From positions 65,515,297 through 65,579,296 of the forward strand of contig NC_084836.1 of assembly GCF_033115175.1 (NCBI RefSeq): a stretch of 64,000 nucleotides of DNA. Reading direction: 5' to 3'. The translations under genes and the position numbers were made by a program. This DNA is from Lepus europaeus. Lineage: Eukaryota; Chordata; Mammalia; Lagomorpha; Leporidae. The notes beneath the pieces were generated by a model. The model did no database searches. It was given only the letters and a program-made list of their open reading frames with translations, and was not told the DNA's origin. Of the stretch, positions 11,459 through 22,407 are shown piece by piece; position 1 is the first letter of the stretch; every line of letters starts with the position of its first letter.

Positions 11459-11828
11459 AGAATGGGTGAAAATATTTGCAAACTATGAAACTTTACTGAA
11501 AGGATTAATAACCAGAATCTACAAAGAGATCAAGAAACTTCACAACAACAAAACAAACAACTCACTTAAGAGATGGGCCAAGGACCTCAATAGACATTTT
11601 TCAAAAGAGGAAATCCAAATGGCCAACAGACACATGAAAAAATGCTCAGGATCACTAGCCATCAGGGAAATGCAAATAAAAACCACAGTGAGGTTTCTCC
11701 TCACCACAGTTAGAATGGCTTACATACAGAAACCAACTAACAGCAGATGCTGGTGAGGATGTGGGGAAAAAGGCACACGAATCCACTGTTGGTGGGAATG
11801 CAAACAGGTAAAGCCACTATGGAAGTCA
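11459..11828 (+). mobile_element. L1 ORF2 C-terminal fragment
   Basis: It encodes the conserved L1 ORF2 tail: '[20 protein letters not shown]', '[18 protein letters not shown]' and the start of the Cys-rich region. It resumes L1 after the ERV fossil but with about 140 codons missing between the two L1 pieces, so the ERV is not a clean insertion. It stops at 'ccactatggaagtca' without a poly-A tail. Confidence 0.85.
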
Positions 11829-12150
11829 TCCAATTCATAGCTGGCCCCAAAACATAATGTCCTGAAGGATGCAGAATTTATCCAGACAGTGATTCATCTT
11901 GTTCCAAAAGGAACTCACTCTGTTGCAGTAAAAAATGCACCCATGAGAGTGAGACCAGCATGGCAACTGGGACTTCATTCAGTCTTGATTCCTGGTTGTG
12001 TAGCAAATTACATTTGTCTATACCCAGATAAGTGGGGAAGAAGACACGCTGGCTCAACACGCCTTGGAGGAGTACCCTTCTCCTTACTGTTTTGTTTTTG
12101 TTTTGTTTTTGTTTTTTTTTCTCCTTACTGTTAATATGTAATCTCATCCA
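11829..12150. other. Unrecognised segment after the L1/ERV mosaic
   Basis: It is open on both strands for 60-90 codons and is bounded on the right by a T-rich tract and a short repeat of 'tccttactgtt'. It is present in both units. I do not recognise it; it could be another retroelement fragment. Confidence 0.4.
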
Positions 12151-13803
12151 AAGAGTTCATTGGCAACTTGATGAGTGCGCGTTTACCAGGCAAACGACCT
12201 AAGCTCCTGAGAGTCCACATGGGCTATAGACTTCCAACAAAATCTAAGCCTTTCATACCATAGACTTTTAGGCTATTTCTTGGCTTAAAAATAGTCTCTG
12301 TGTATTTTGTAATTGATTTCACAATAACCAAATAATATTACTTTTGTATTAGCTTTGAAAAGCTAGTGCATTTAATTTTCTAAAGTTCTTACTGATGGTC
12401 AAGAAACTTATTTTGTTTTTGTTACAACATATTAGGTAATTTTAAATATGAATCCAGCAACCAATTTGAATATTTGAACAAACAGTCAAGTTTATAGACA
12501 GGAAGTTTATTTTTCTTTTGCTAAAGCTATACAAACAAAATATGATATTTAGGGAGAAGATTTGTATTCACTGAGTAGGATCAGAATCACAGTTTTTTTT
12601 GGGCATTGCAGTTCAGTTTAAAAGCATAAAATCTAGTAATATTATTTGTGGAACAGCATTAACAACTCTCAACATTGTTACTACTTGTATCTCAGGGTGT
12701 ATAAAAATAATTAAGCTTATGTGCTTAGTAATATGTCTGACATTTTTGAGTACTAAGTAAAAGAGGGTTATTAAGGGTATATCTATTTATCGAAGACTTT
12801 GCCTATGTGAGAGACACAAACCACAGGGCGTGTCTTAATCTTTAAGGCGCCACAACAACCTGAAGAGTGGATTCCTCAGAGGAATATCACCACTCAAATT
12901 TCTCTTATTAAAATGCTTTGACTTCCAGGTCTCAGCAGCTGATAGTTGAGCTGTATTGACCAAATATTCTTATTTATATTAAAGGCTGTACATTTTTATT
13001 GTACAAATATTTGAAATTATTTTTTACAAATATTTGAAATTTTTTTTTTGTATTTCATTTAGCTAGTTATGGCAGTCTAGAAATTCAGGGAGAGAGTGTG
13101 TTAAACTTAAAGCAGTCTAATTAAAATCAGTTAAAAAAAATAAACATTTGCAGTTGAAATTCTGTAACAATACAGTGTGACTTATTCCTCAAGCCAGAAG
13201 ATTTGTTATTGAATTGATGCTGATATGATTAAATTAATTATATTATGACTTCGTTTTGTTTTTATTTTAAGTGAAGAAATAAATTTACAGAAAAAATAAA
13301 AGTGTCATGCTGAAATTCACAAAATATAGAGTTCTGCATTCAAGGCGATATGCAATGGGATACATTACGTCAAGGGATGTAACAACGATATGGAATTATA
13401 ACTGAGCAGTCACAGAGAAAATGAAGAATCTGTAATTGCTATTACGATATCAATACTCATCTCAGAAGCACAGAGTAAATCATGTAAAATACTACAACGA
13501 GATAAAGTATATGTCTTTGAAGGAGCAATCTAAAAATAAAGACTATTTTACTGTGTTATAACATAAAGTATGTCTTGAAGAAATGCATATCAACTCCAGA
13601 AAATTACATAAGAGAAATAAATTCTGTATTTTTTAAAATACAACTGCCAGCAAACAATGCATTGGAGAAACTTGGGTATAGAAGGTGATGATATGAACTG
13701 GGAAAATCTCTAATTAACCATAATGTGATGTACAAAGAAACTGTAAGAGAAGAAAGCTATTTCTACAGATATTTAAGAATTTCATGATTTGACTTCATTG
13801 CTT
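12151..13803. other. Unique AT-rich DNA downstream of OR-a
   Basis: No gene or recognised repeat is seen. Units 1 and 2 differ unusually often near 12745-12905. Confidence 0.6.
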
Positions 13804-13809
13804 TTTATT
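13804..13809 (-). promoter_or_regulatory. Candidate poly-A signal of OR-a
   Basis: AATAAA on the minus strand, about 28 bases past the stop codon. It is conserved in unit 2 at 38306-38311. Confidence 0.5.
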
Positions 13810-13836
13810 GTGTCTTTTTTCTTTGACAAAAACATG

Positions 13837-14772
13837 TCATTTGCTTGTGGAAAATACTACTTTCTGCACCACGTTTTTGAAGGCTTGCTTGACTTGCTGG
13901 TTCCTTAGAGTGTAAATGAATGGGTTCAGCATGGGGGCAACAGAGGTGTTGAGAATAGCTACTCCTTTGGTCAATGATGCCTTTTCCTTTGCAGAGGGGT
14001 TAGCGTACATGAATATACAGCTTCCGTAAGAAATGGAAATGACAATCATGTGAGAGGAGCAAGTGGAGAAAGCCTTTTTTCTCTGACTGGCAGATGGAAT
14101 TCTCAGGATGGTCCTGATGATGTACATGTATGATAAAATCACCAATGCCAAAGTGAAGAGCAGAGTAACCAAGGCAAAGTAAAAGCCCATTACTTCCAGG
14201 AACCAGGTGTCTGAGCAGGACAGTTGTAAGAGGGGAAAGTAGTCGCAGGCAAAGTGATCAATGACGTTGGAAGCACAGTAATCCAGCTGCAGCAGAAGCA
14301 TAACGGGAGGGGAGATGGTCAGGAAGCCACCGACCCAGGTGCACAGCACCAGCAGGGTGCAGAGTCTCCTGTTCATGATGGTCGTGTAGTGCAGGGGTCT
14401 GCAGATGGCCACGTAGCGGTCATAGGACATGGCGGTTAGGATGTAAAACTCCATCACACCCATGAACATGATGAAAAAGAGTTGGGCCGCACAGTTGTTA
14501 TAGGAAATGGTTTTGTCCTTGGTGATAATTGCCCCCAGAAACCTAGGGATACATACAGTTGTGAATGAGATTTCCAAGAAAGAGAAGTTCCTGAGGAAGA
14601 AATACATGGGTGTCTGCAGATGGGAGTCCACCAGAGTTAGGGTGATGATGGTCAGGTTTCCCATGACGCTTAATAGATATGTGATCAACAAAAAGATGAA
14701 AATCATGATCTGAAGTTTGGGGTCATCAGAAAGACCGAGGAGGACAAACTCTGTGATCGCTGTGTGATTCAT
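13837..14772 (-). CDS. OR6C: Olfactory receptor, subfamily 6C (OR-a, unit 1)
   Basis: A complete intronless receptor of 311 residues, the usual OR length. It is a class A GPCR of the olfactory neuron membrane that should signal through Golf and cAMP. Visible hallmarks: an N-glycosylation sequon at N2-H-T; 'GNLTII' in TM1 (about residues 38-43); '[14 protein letters not shown]' into TM2 (54-67); Cys94 for the extracellular disulfide; '[11 protein letters not shown]' at the end of TM3 (114-124); '[13 protein letters not shown]' in TM6; and '[13 protein letters not shown]' in TM7. 'MSYDRY' together with '[10 protein letters not shown]' is typical of OR6C. The start is the first Met, ahead of the conserved 'TEFVLLGL'. 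The nucleotide sequence is identical to 38338-39273. It looks functional; ligand unknown. Confidence 0.95.
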   Translation of the reverse strand: MNHTAITEFVLLGLSDDPKLQIMIFIFLLITYLLSVMGNLTIITLTLVDSHLQTPMYFFLRNFSFLEISFTTVCIPRFLGAIITKDKTISYNNCAAQLFFIMFMGVMEFYILTAMSYDRYVAICRPLHYTTIMNRRLCTLLVLCTWVGGFLTISPPVMLLLQLDYCASNVIDHFACDYFPLLQLSCSDTWFLEVMGFYFALVTLLFTLALVILSYMYIIRTILRIPSASQRKKAFSTCSSHMIVISISYGSCIFMYANPSAKEKASLTKGVAILNTSVAPMLNPFIYTLRNQQVKQAFKNVVQKVVFSTSK

Positions 14773-17044
14773 CCCCCTCTCCTCTTGCTGTCTCCCTCGC
14801 CTCTCTCTCTCTGTGTCTCTCTGTCCTTTTATCTTCTACCAACGATATTTACAGGGAACAATGAACTGGAAGAGATTAAGGATGTCATTCCTCATAACCA
14901 GTATCACCATCAGTGACACAGCTCTGGAATATCTTCTGCAGGGCACAACCATTTCACTTTCACTACCTTCTTTGCATTTTGTTGCATCCATATCCGTGAG
15001 AATGGCTTACCTGCCAGTTTTCTTATTTTAAGTCTATCAAGAGAAGTTAGAAAATCTTCACACAATAAACCACATCACTGAGAGATGTTAGACAAAATCA
15101 ATAACTCATCCTACATATCTAATGCATGTAAAACATCGTTACCTCTTTTTATTGAAACCATCATATGAATTATGCATTTTCTTTTTCCTAATGTAAACAT
15201 TAGAGTATATTATCCCCTAAAATAAAAAATAGATAAAATTAATTCCATCAAAAGAAAACTGAAAATAAGAAAACTAAACAGTTCATTACTCTTTTGTGAT
15301 AAAAGAAACTAATTAATGATTATCTTAGTGAATAAAGTATATTTTTATTTTACATTTAATTTATTATTTTTAGTGTTACTATTTGGATCTAATAGTACAG
15401 ATGATGTGAGTACATACTGTATATGTTATATTTACTATAAGATAAATAACAATTATTTCATTTAATGAATAATAAACATATTTGCTAACTCTTGATTTAC
15501 CTTTTAATTCCAACAAAATCTTTAATGTATGATGTCTTCTATGACTGGCTAGAAATGTGTTAGACATTTTTATTTTTGAGTTTGAGGGGACAGTGGTATT
15601 TATTTGTCTTTCATTTGGCTCTGAGCACAAGTAGGAAAAGCAGCTACTTGCCTTAGATTTCAGCAGCTCCGCCATTCAGATGGCACCAAAGTGTGCTTTC
15701 TGTTCAGACATCGTTCTTCCTGATCCGCTTCTCTTTATGGGGAACTCTTTTATTCCCCAGTAATTTTGTCCTACTGGAGACCACTCATCCTTGTGGACCC
15801 ACTTATCCATAAGGATATCTAGAAGTGTATAGGAAAAACCTCTCTCCTCTATCTCCACCGAGTCAGTTAACTCCCAATTATTCAAACTCATGCTGGATTC
15901 GGTCAGCTAAAACCTGAAAGTCCTCTCCTCCTCCATGTTGGAGACAAGTTTCCACTGTGAGAAAAGGATTGAGAAATCATTACTTCCTAGCCTGACACTA
16001 GCAAAGTACATGCTAACCAAATTTGGCTTTATTTATCTCTACTTTATGAATGACTGATGTCAGGAAGAAACATAGAAAGTCAGAAACCTTCAGAATATGT
16101 GGAAACAGACTACACTCTTTTTCGATAATTTGATCAAGGTAGACCTTCAAGAAAGTAATATCTAGAGAGAGAAAGCAGTGGCAATAGTGTACAGTACAAG
16201 GACAGCGGCTTAAATCAGGATCTGGCTCCTCAATGGTTGTACTCACTTCTCAAATAGTCCACATCTACCTGCTTTGACCTCAAATGATTGAGTCTCCTGA
16301 GAGTAAGAAAAATCCTGGGCTGCGTCTCTATGGTACTATAGACAGGAGAGATTTCTGGAAGCCATGTTTGGATTTCCCAGCAGCCTCTTTGCTCTTCTCT
16401 ATGGGGGCTCTCCCTTGAGCTGGCTCCATTCATCTTTGTATTTCCTCTGAGGATCTAAAACATTGTCTTCTACAAAATATTTACTTCTGTTAAATACAAT
16501 TACATAGTATTTCAAGCTTTTTTTTAATATTTCATGAGTAATAAAAAGTTACATAATCTGCTTTCTTACATAACCAGGACCTTAAATGGAATTGGTTTTT
16601 AATTCTCTTTTTGAAATACAAGTTTTTCTACATATATTTTTTGCTGTTTATTCTTAAGTTTTGTTAGGTGCTGAGGTATGAGAAACAAAAGGATATTCCA
16701 TAATGTTAAGTAGAAAGTTAACTTTTATAATGTATATACTGTGCTCACAACTTCAGAATATGCTGTTATAGAGGTGAACTATTGTAATTCTCATTAAAAA
16801 TTGTGATATGTAACTGGAATTTAAATTTTGTCCAGAATCTTGTTCATTTTGACCTTTACATCTACTTATTATCCTTCAACATTCAATTATAAAAACCAGA
16901 ATAGGAAGAGGTTTAATTTATGTGAAATTCTGGCTAGTGGATTATAACTATTATCTCTGCTGTTCCTTATGTTTCCCAAATACACATATTTTGACAATAA
17001 AATATTTGTAAAAAGATAAAAATAAGATACACAATTGTAAAAAC
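14773..17044. other. Upstream region of OR-a
   Basis: A purine-rich run on the minus strand lies directly before the start codon (14773-14840). The next 290 bases are identical in the two units. An AT-rich stretch follows, then an unrecognised open-frame region (15548-15960) and the short block shared with 4445-4524 at about 16400-16485. OR genes normally have non-coding 5' exons in such regions, but I cannot place one here. Confidence 0.5.
15548..15960 (-). pseudogene. Unrecognised protein-like segment, broken (unit 1)
   Basis: On the minus strand this reads as protein-like sequence ('GFSYTLLDILMDKWVHK', 'SPVGQNYWGIKEFPIKRSG', 'ASSCFSYLCSEPNERQ'). The composition is even and there are few low-complexity stretches. 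An in-frame TGA separates two halves in both units. Unit 1 also has one extra base near 15885, relative to unit 2, that shifts the N-terminal part. There is no visible poly-A tail or target duplication. I do not recognise the family; a decayed retrocopy or chance open frame are both possible. Confidence 0.35.
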
Positions 17045-17371
17045 AGGGACTGACTGGCATGGTGCTGTAACGTGGTAAGTCATTTGCCTGTGATGCTGGC
17101 ATCTATATGGGCACTGGTTCCAGTTCCAGACACTCTGCTTCTGCTCAGCTCTCTGCTAATATGCCTGGAAAAGCAGTGGGATATGGTCTTAGTGTCTGGG
17201 AGCCCTGCTGCCCATGTGGGAGACATGGATGGCGCTCCGACCTCCTGGCTTTGGCCCAGACCAACCCAAGCTGTTGTGACCATTCTGGGTGTGAACCAGA
17301 GGTTCGAAGATTTATCTCTCTCTCACTGTAACTCTGCCTCAAATAAATAAATAAATATTTTTAAAAACTAG
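17045..17371 (+). repeat. C-type SINE
   Basis: It runs from 'gggactgactggcatggtgctg' to 'aaataaataaataaatattt'. In unit 2 its right part was lost when an L1 inserted (41851-42045). Confidence 0.88.
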
Positions 17372-17564
17372 TAACACATTTTATATATTAGAAATTTTAA
17401 TACACAATAAATATGATATATTTTGATACAATAACTAAGAGCACACCTTATACATAAAAATAAAATTTACATAATAAAATAATGTCTTATTTAATTTTTC
17501 AACTTTATGCGGTATGATTGACAAACAGTCTCTGAACTTGAGGTATAGAATATTTGGTTGGGGC

Positions 17565-17774
17565 CAGTGCCATGCTGTAGCAGATAAAGTAGTGCCTGTA
17601 TGGGCACTGGTTGGAGTCCTGGCTGCTCCTCTTCCAATCCAGCTCCCTCCTATGGCCTTGGTGGGCCTCTGCACCCACATGGGAGACTGGAAGAAGCTCT
17701 AGGCTGCTGGCTTCGGATTGGCACAGCTCCAGCTATTGCAGCCAATTGGAGAGATAACCAGCAGATGGAAGACA

Positions 17775-17817
<43 letters not shown>

Positions 17818-17870
17818 CTCCTTCTCTCTGTGTAATTCTGCCTTTCAAATACATAAATAAATCTTTAAAA
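17565..17870 (+). repeat. C-type SINE with long CT tract
   Basis: It has a 'ggggccagtgccatgctgtag' head and a CT dinucleotide run at about 17779-17814, and ends 'aaataaatctttaaa'. It is absent from unit 2 because of the 4.1 kb deletion. Confidence 0.88.
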
Positions 17871-18349
17871 AAAGGATATTTTGATATATGTTGTGCATCA
17901 AATAATAACATAATCATTAAAAGAAAACCCTATCATGGCTGGGATACAAGCTTGTTTGAAGGTTACTTTACTGGTTCACGTGCACTCAGTAAAGGGGTAT
18001 TTTGGCAAATGTGGCTGTCCATATTAGGGCATGCCACTTTCATCCACTAAATTCTTATTGACACATTTAATGGAAACAATAAAACCAGTGTTATATTTTA
18101 ACCATAAAATTGCAATTAATAAAGGGCAAGAAATTCTCTCAAGACACTTCATGGAAGGCAGCTCTGCAGCAGTGGCTCACTTGATTGCATCCTTGTCCTA
18201 TGATTTCTTTTTGTATTTGAACGTAGAGACTTAATCCAGGTTTAGTTTAGGATTTTTTTTTTTTGTAAAGACTATTGCAATATTACTTTTTAGCACCACC
18301 ATTTTGTTTGGCACTTGTTAATATTTTCTACCTCTTAAAAATCTGCATT

Positions 18350-18670
18350 TGGGGGGACGATGATTTGGCATAATAAATAAAGCCACCACTTGCAATGCTG
18401 GCATTGCATATGGGTGGCAGCTTGAGACCTGGCTGCTCCTCTTCCCATCCAGCTCCCTGCTAATGCACCTGGGAAAGCAACAGAAGATGGCTGATTCTTG
18501 GGCCCCTGCACCCATCTGGGAGACCGGGAACAAGCTCCTGGCTCCTGGCTTTGGAGAGGCCCAGCTCCAGCCATTGTGGACATTTTGGGGGTGAACCAGT
18601 TGTTGGAAGATCTCTTTCTATCTCTTTCTGTCCTAACTCTTGCCTCTTGAATAAATAAATAAATCTTAAA
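18350..18670 (+). repeat. C-type SINE, diverged
   Basis: The head 'ggggggacgatgatttggcat' is degenerate. The body and the 'aaataaataaatctt' tail are typical. It falls in the part deleted from unit 2. Confidence 0.82.
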
Positions 18671-18827
18671 AATATAGTATTTAAAAAATTTAGAATCTGA
18701 GGATCTATTGTGTTTCTTTGTTCAGAGCATATTTTTATGCTTATTTTAAAACATGTAATTTTAATTTTACATTTATTGGAAAAATTTACTTTGTGATGAA
18801 GTCTTTACTTTATAGAAAAATAAAGGC

Positions 18828-19140
18828 TTGGGGGCAGGCATTGTGCACAGTGGGTTAAGCTGTGGGTGGGGAAGCCCACATCCCACATTGGAGTACCTGG
18901 GGTGGAGTCTCGCCTTCAGTGCCATTTCAGTTTACTAGTGCTATATGTCCTGGGAGGCAGTAGATGCTGGTCCAAGTACTGGCGACCCCACCATGCATGG
19001 AGAGATCTAGGTGGAGCTCTTGGCTCCTGGCTGATGCGTGGCCCAGTCCCTACTGTTGCAAAAAATTGGAGAATGAACCAGTTGATGGAAGACCTCTTTC
19101 TCTCTCTTTTTGCTCTAAATAAGTAAAAATAAAGTTTACA
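18828..19140 (+). repeat. C-type SINE, diverged
   Basis: It has the head 'cttgggggcaggcattgtgc', a CT-rich stretch, and an A-rich end. It falls in the part deleted from unit 2. Confidence 0.82.
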
Positions 19141-20097
19141 AATAGGATTTGGCTTAAGTATGTGGTAATTTGGATACATACCCTGTTTTTAACTATTCCA
19201 AAAACTGAGGAGATATATCTTTCATATATAAATAGATAACATATATATGCTAATAAATATATAGACTTTATATATATTATTACATGATATAAATATATTA
19301 ATTAAAATATATAACACATATCTCAGGTTTTATACTAGTTTGAACATAAAATATATCCAAATAAATATAAATTATAAATATATATATAAATATGTTACTG
19401 GATCAGAAAGGTACTTACTTTTTACGGAATTACAGAAAATACATTTCTTTCAGATATCTAAATGTCTATTTCTTCACTATTTTCTACGGCATGTGTGCAT
19501 GTATTTATTTATGTTTGGATCTGCCCATATATTCACCTATGTATCTAATGAGAGATTGATTATAGGATTTAGAAAGAAGGAGTCTATTTATACCTAATGT
19601 CTGTAATTCCCTATCAACACATAAATTGAATGAACATACTATATTATATTGAGTTCCAAGTAATATTTTCTGAATTTTATATGAAATACTTAAAATTTTA
19701 TTAGTTTGAATGGCATTAAAAAATTTCCCAGAGAAACTGCAAGGCAATGAGACAAATTTTGTAGAAAAAAATCACAAAATTATATTTTTGTATACAGTAA
19801 GTAAACTACATCAATATTTATAAAGTATCTCCTCCATTCTTCTAGATTATTTTTCTTCTGAAAAAATCAAACATTCAACTTTATTTGTAGAGCAATTATT
19901 TAAGAAGTTGTGATTAAATTGTCAAAATAATGGACAGGTAGAAAAACAGAACAAAATTTAAATTGGGAGAGAAATCTATTTAACATACGTTTGCAAAATG
20001 CTAGAAATAAGAAAGTATGAGCAAGGAAGGAGAGAGGCTGAAACTGATTTGATTAGGCCAACAACTTTTCATATTTGTGTTTTAAAAACTTTCCTGG
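19141..20097. other. Very AT-rich unique DNA
   Basis: Repeated 'atatata' and 'taaatata' stretches at about 19200-19400. No gene was seen. Confidence 0.6.
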
Positions 20098-20420
20098 GGT
20101 CAGAACTGTGGCACAGAGGGTTAAAGCCTTGGCATTAAGCACAGATATCCCATATGGGCCCCAGTTCTAGTCCTGGCTGCTCCTCTTCCGATCCAGCTCT
20201 CAGCTATGCCCTGGGAAACCCGTAGAAGATGGCCCAAGTCCTTGGGTCCCTGTACCTGCGTGGGAGACCAAAGAAGAAGCTCCTGACTCTTGGCTTCAGA
20301 TGGCACAGCTCCGGCCATTGCGACAATCTGTGGAGTTAACCAGCGGATGGAAGCTCTTTCTCTCTCTGTCTCTACCTCTCTCTGTAACTCTTTCAAATAA
20401 ATAAAATAAATATTAAAAAA
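20098..20420 (+). repeat. C-type SINE
   Basis: It runs from 'ggggtcagaactgtggcacag' to 'aaataaataaaataaatatt' followed by a poly-A run. Confidence 0.88.
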
Positions 20421-20480
20421 AAAAAACTTTCCTTCTGAGGAACTCAAAATTCAGAAAACCACATTGCATCATGGACTCTT

Positions 20481-20833
20481 TATTTTATTTATTTATTTTT
20501 TTATTTTTGACAGGCAGAGTGGACAGTGAGAGAGAGACAGAGAGAAAGGTCTTCCTTTTGCCGTTGGTTCACCCTCCAATGGCCGCCGCGGTAGCACGCT
20601 GCGGCCGGCGCACCACGCTGTTCCGATGGCAGGAGCCAGGTGCTTCTCCTGGTCTCCCATGGGGTGCAGGGCCCAAGCACTTGGGCCATCCTCCACTGCA
20701 CTCCCTGGCCACAGCAGAGAGCTGGCCTGGAAGAGGGGCAACCGGGACAGGATCGGTGCCCCGACCGGGACTAGAACCCGGTGTGCCGGCGCCACAAGGC
20801 GGAGGATTAGCCTAGTGAGCCGTGGTGCTGGCT
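20481..20833 (-). repeat. Young C-type SINE abutting the OR-b stop codon
   Basis: A 14 bp target duplication 'catcatggactctt' lies at 20467-20480 and 20834-20847. The right copy contains the OR-b stop codon (20836-20838), so the SINE begins within a few bases of the end of the coding sequence. It lies in the same orientation as the gene and would form the start of its 3'UTR. Confidence 0.93.
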
Positions 20834-20835
20834 CA

Positions 20836-21774
20836 TCATGGACTCTTGAAAAACACACGCTTCCGGACCACATTCAGGAAGGCCTGCCTAACCTGCTGAT
20901 TCCTTAGGCTGTAGATAAAGGGGTTCAACATGGGGGCAACCGAGGTGTTTAGCACAGCAACACCTTTGCTCAGGGACGCTCTGTCTGTTGCTGAGGGTTT
21001 AATGTACATGAAGATGCAGCTTCCATAAGAGATGGAGATGACAATCATGTGGGAAGAGCAGGTGGAGAAGGCCTTTGTCCTCTGACTAGTGGAAGGAATC
21101 CTCAGAATTGTGGTGATGATGTATGCGTAGGACAGAAATATCAAAGCCAGAGTCAGCATCAGAGTAAACACAGCCCAGAAAAACCCCATTCTCTCTAGGA
21201 GTTTTGTGTCTGAACAAGAAAGTTGCAGCAGGGGAAAATAATCACAGGTGAAATGGTCAATAATATTAGATCTGCAGTAGTCCAGGTTTAAGACCAGCAA
21301 GAGGGCAGGGAAGATAATGAAGAAGGAAACCAGCCACGAAGACAAGACGAGCAGCGTGCACACTCTGCGATTCATGATGGTCAGGTAGTGCAGGGGTTTG
21401 CAGATGGCGAGATACCGGTCATAGGACATGGCGGCCAGCAGGTAAAATTCAGTGACCCCCAAGAGAATGAAAAAGAATAACTGAGCTATGCAGTCATTAA
21501 ACGAGATGGTTTTATCTCCTGTCATAATGGTGCTCAGGAACCTGGGTATACTGACAGTTGTGAATGAAACTTCTAGGAAGGAGAAATTCCTGAGGAAGAA
21601 ATACATGGGGGTGTGCAGGTGGGAATCCAGCAGGGTGAGGGTGATGATGGTCAGGTTCCCCATGATGCTGAGCATGTAGGTGATGAAGAGAAAGACAAAG
21701 ATGACCACTTGCAGCTTTGGGTCATCTGACAGTCCCAGGAGGATAAACTCTGTGACGGTGGTAAGGTTTCTCAT
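20836..21774 (-). CDS. OR6C: Olfactory receptor, subfamily 6C (OR-b, unit 1)
   Basis: A complete intronless receptor of 312 residues, taking the start at '[15 protein letters not shown]'. An upstream in-frame Met at 21822 would add 16 residues that do not look like an OR N-terminus, and it lies beyond a likely splice acceptor. Hallmarks: sequon N3-L-T; 'GNLTII' in TM1; '[14 protein letters not shown]'; '[12 protein letters not shown]' at the end of TM3; '[13 protein letters not shown]' in TM6; and '[19 protein letters not shown]' in TM7 and the C-tail. It is clearly related to, but distinct from, OR-a. A SINE sits directly after the stop codon. The unit 2 counterpart is reduced to 65 codons, so this is the only intact OR-b in the window. 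Confidence 0.95.
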   Translation of the reverse strand: MRNLTTVTEFILLGLSDDPKLQVVIFVFLFITYMLSIMGNLTIITLTLLDSHLHTPMYFFLRNFSFLEVSFTTVSIPRFLSTIMTGDKTISFNDCIAQLFFFILLGVTEFYLLAAMSYDRYLAICKPLHYLTIMNRRVCTLLVLSSWLVSFFIIFPALLLVLNLDYCRSNIIDHFTCDYFPLLQLSCSDTKLLERMGFFWAVFTLMLTLALIFLSYAYIITTILRIPSTSQRTKAFSTCSSHMIVISISYGSCIFMYIKPSATDRASLSKGVAVLNTSVAPMLNPFIYSLRNQQVRQAFLNVVRKRVFFKSP

Positions 21775-21808
21775 TCTCCAGTGGCTGAATTTTCCTCCTG
21801 CCAGGACT

Positions 21809-21810
21809 CT
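21809..21810 (-). promoter_or_regulatory. Candidate 3' splice site in the OR-b 5'UTR
   Basis: The minus strand reads 'cttgtgctttcccttag' and then the leader, giving a 34-base untranslated stretch before the ATG. OR genes typically splice a distant non-coding exon to a site just upstream of the start. A similar site precedes the receptor at 50140-51078. Confidence 0.45.
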
Positions 21811-22071
21811 AAGGGAAAGCACAAGAACATTGAGCTGTAGATCAGTAGACAGTCATGTATGCTGAAATAGTATGCCATTGCCACCTTCAGGAGAAATTTA
21901 AAGCCACATGATCACAACCGCACAGGCTTTATTTTCCTCTGTTTTACAGCTGAAAACTCTTTAGTTGTGGCAAGTTAAGAAATAGCACGGTGTCATACAA
22001 CTTGAAGCATGTAGAACACTTCGAAGGCAGGGATTTTTACCCAGACATTGCTGATTCTAAATAATATCTGT

Positions 22072-22343
22072 AGCACCAGCGCCACGGCTTACTAGGCTAA
22101 TCCTCTGCCTGTGGCACCAGCACCAAGGATACTAGTCCTGGGTGGTACGCTGGATTCTGTCCAGGTTGCTCCTCTTCCAGTCCAGCTCTCTGCTGTGGCC
22201 TGGGAAGGCAGTGGAGGATGGCCCAAGTGCTTGGGCCCTGCATGGGAGACCAGGAGAAGCACCTGGCTCCTGGCTTCAGATTGGCACAGTGTGCCGGCTG
22301 TAGCGGCCATTTTGGGGGTGAACCAACAGAAAAGGAAGACCTT

Positions 22344-22375
<32 letters not shown>

Positions 22376-22395
22376 ACTCTGCCTGTCAAAAAAAA
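22072..22395 (+). repeat. Young C-type SINE private to unit 1
   Basis: It is flanked by 'aataatatctgt' at 22060-22071 and 22396-22407. Unit 2 shows the empty site near 44365-44380 ('ctaagtaagatccgttgcc'). Confidence 0.93.
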
Positions 22396-22407
22396 AATAA
22401 TATCTGT

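Noticed and set aside
14254-14439. Plus-strand open frames opposite the OR genes
   Set aside because: Shadows of the OR coding sequence; the same shadows appear over each paralogue.
21775-21822. Upstream Met extending OR-b by 16 residues
   Set aside because: The extension does not resemble OR N-termini, and a likely splice acceptor lies between it and the conserved start.
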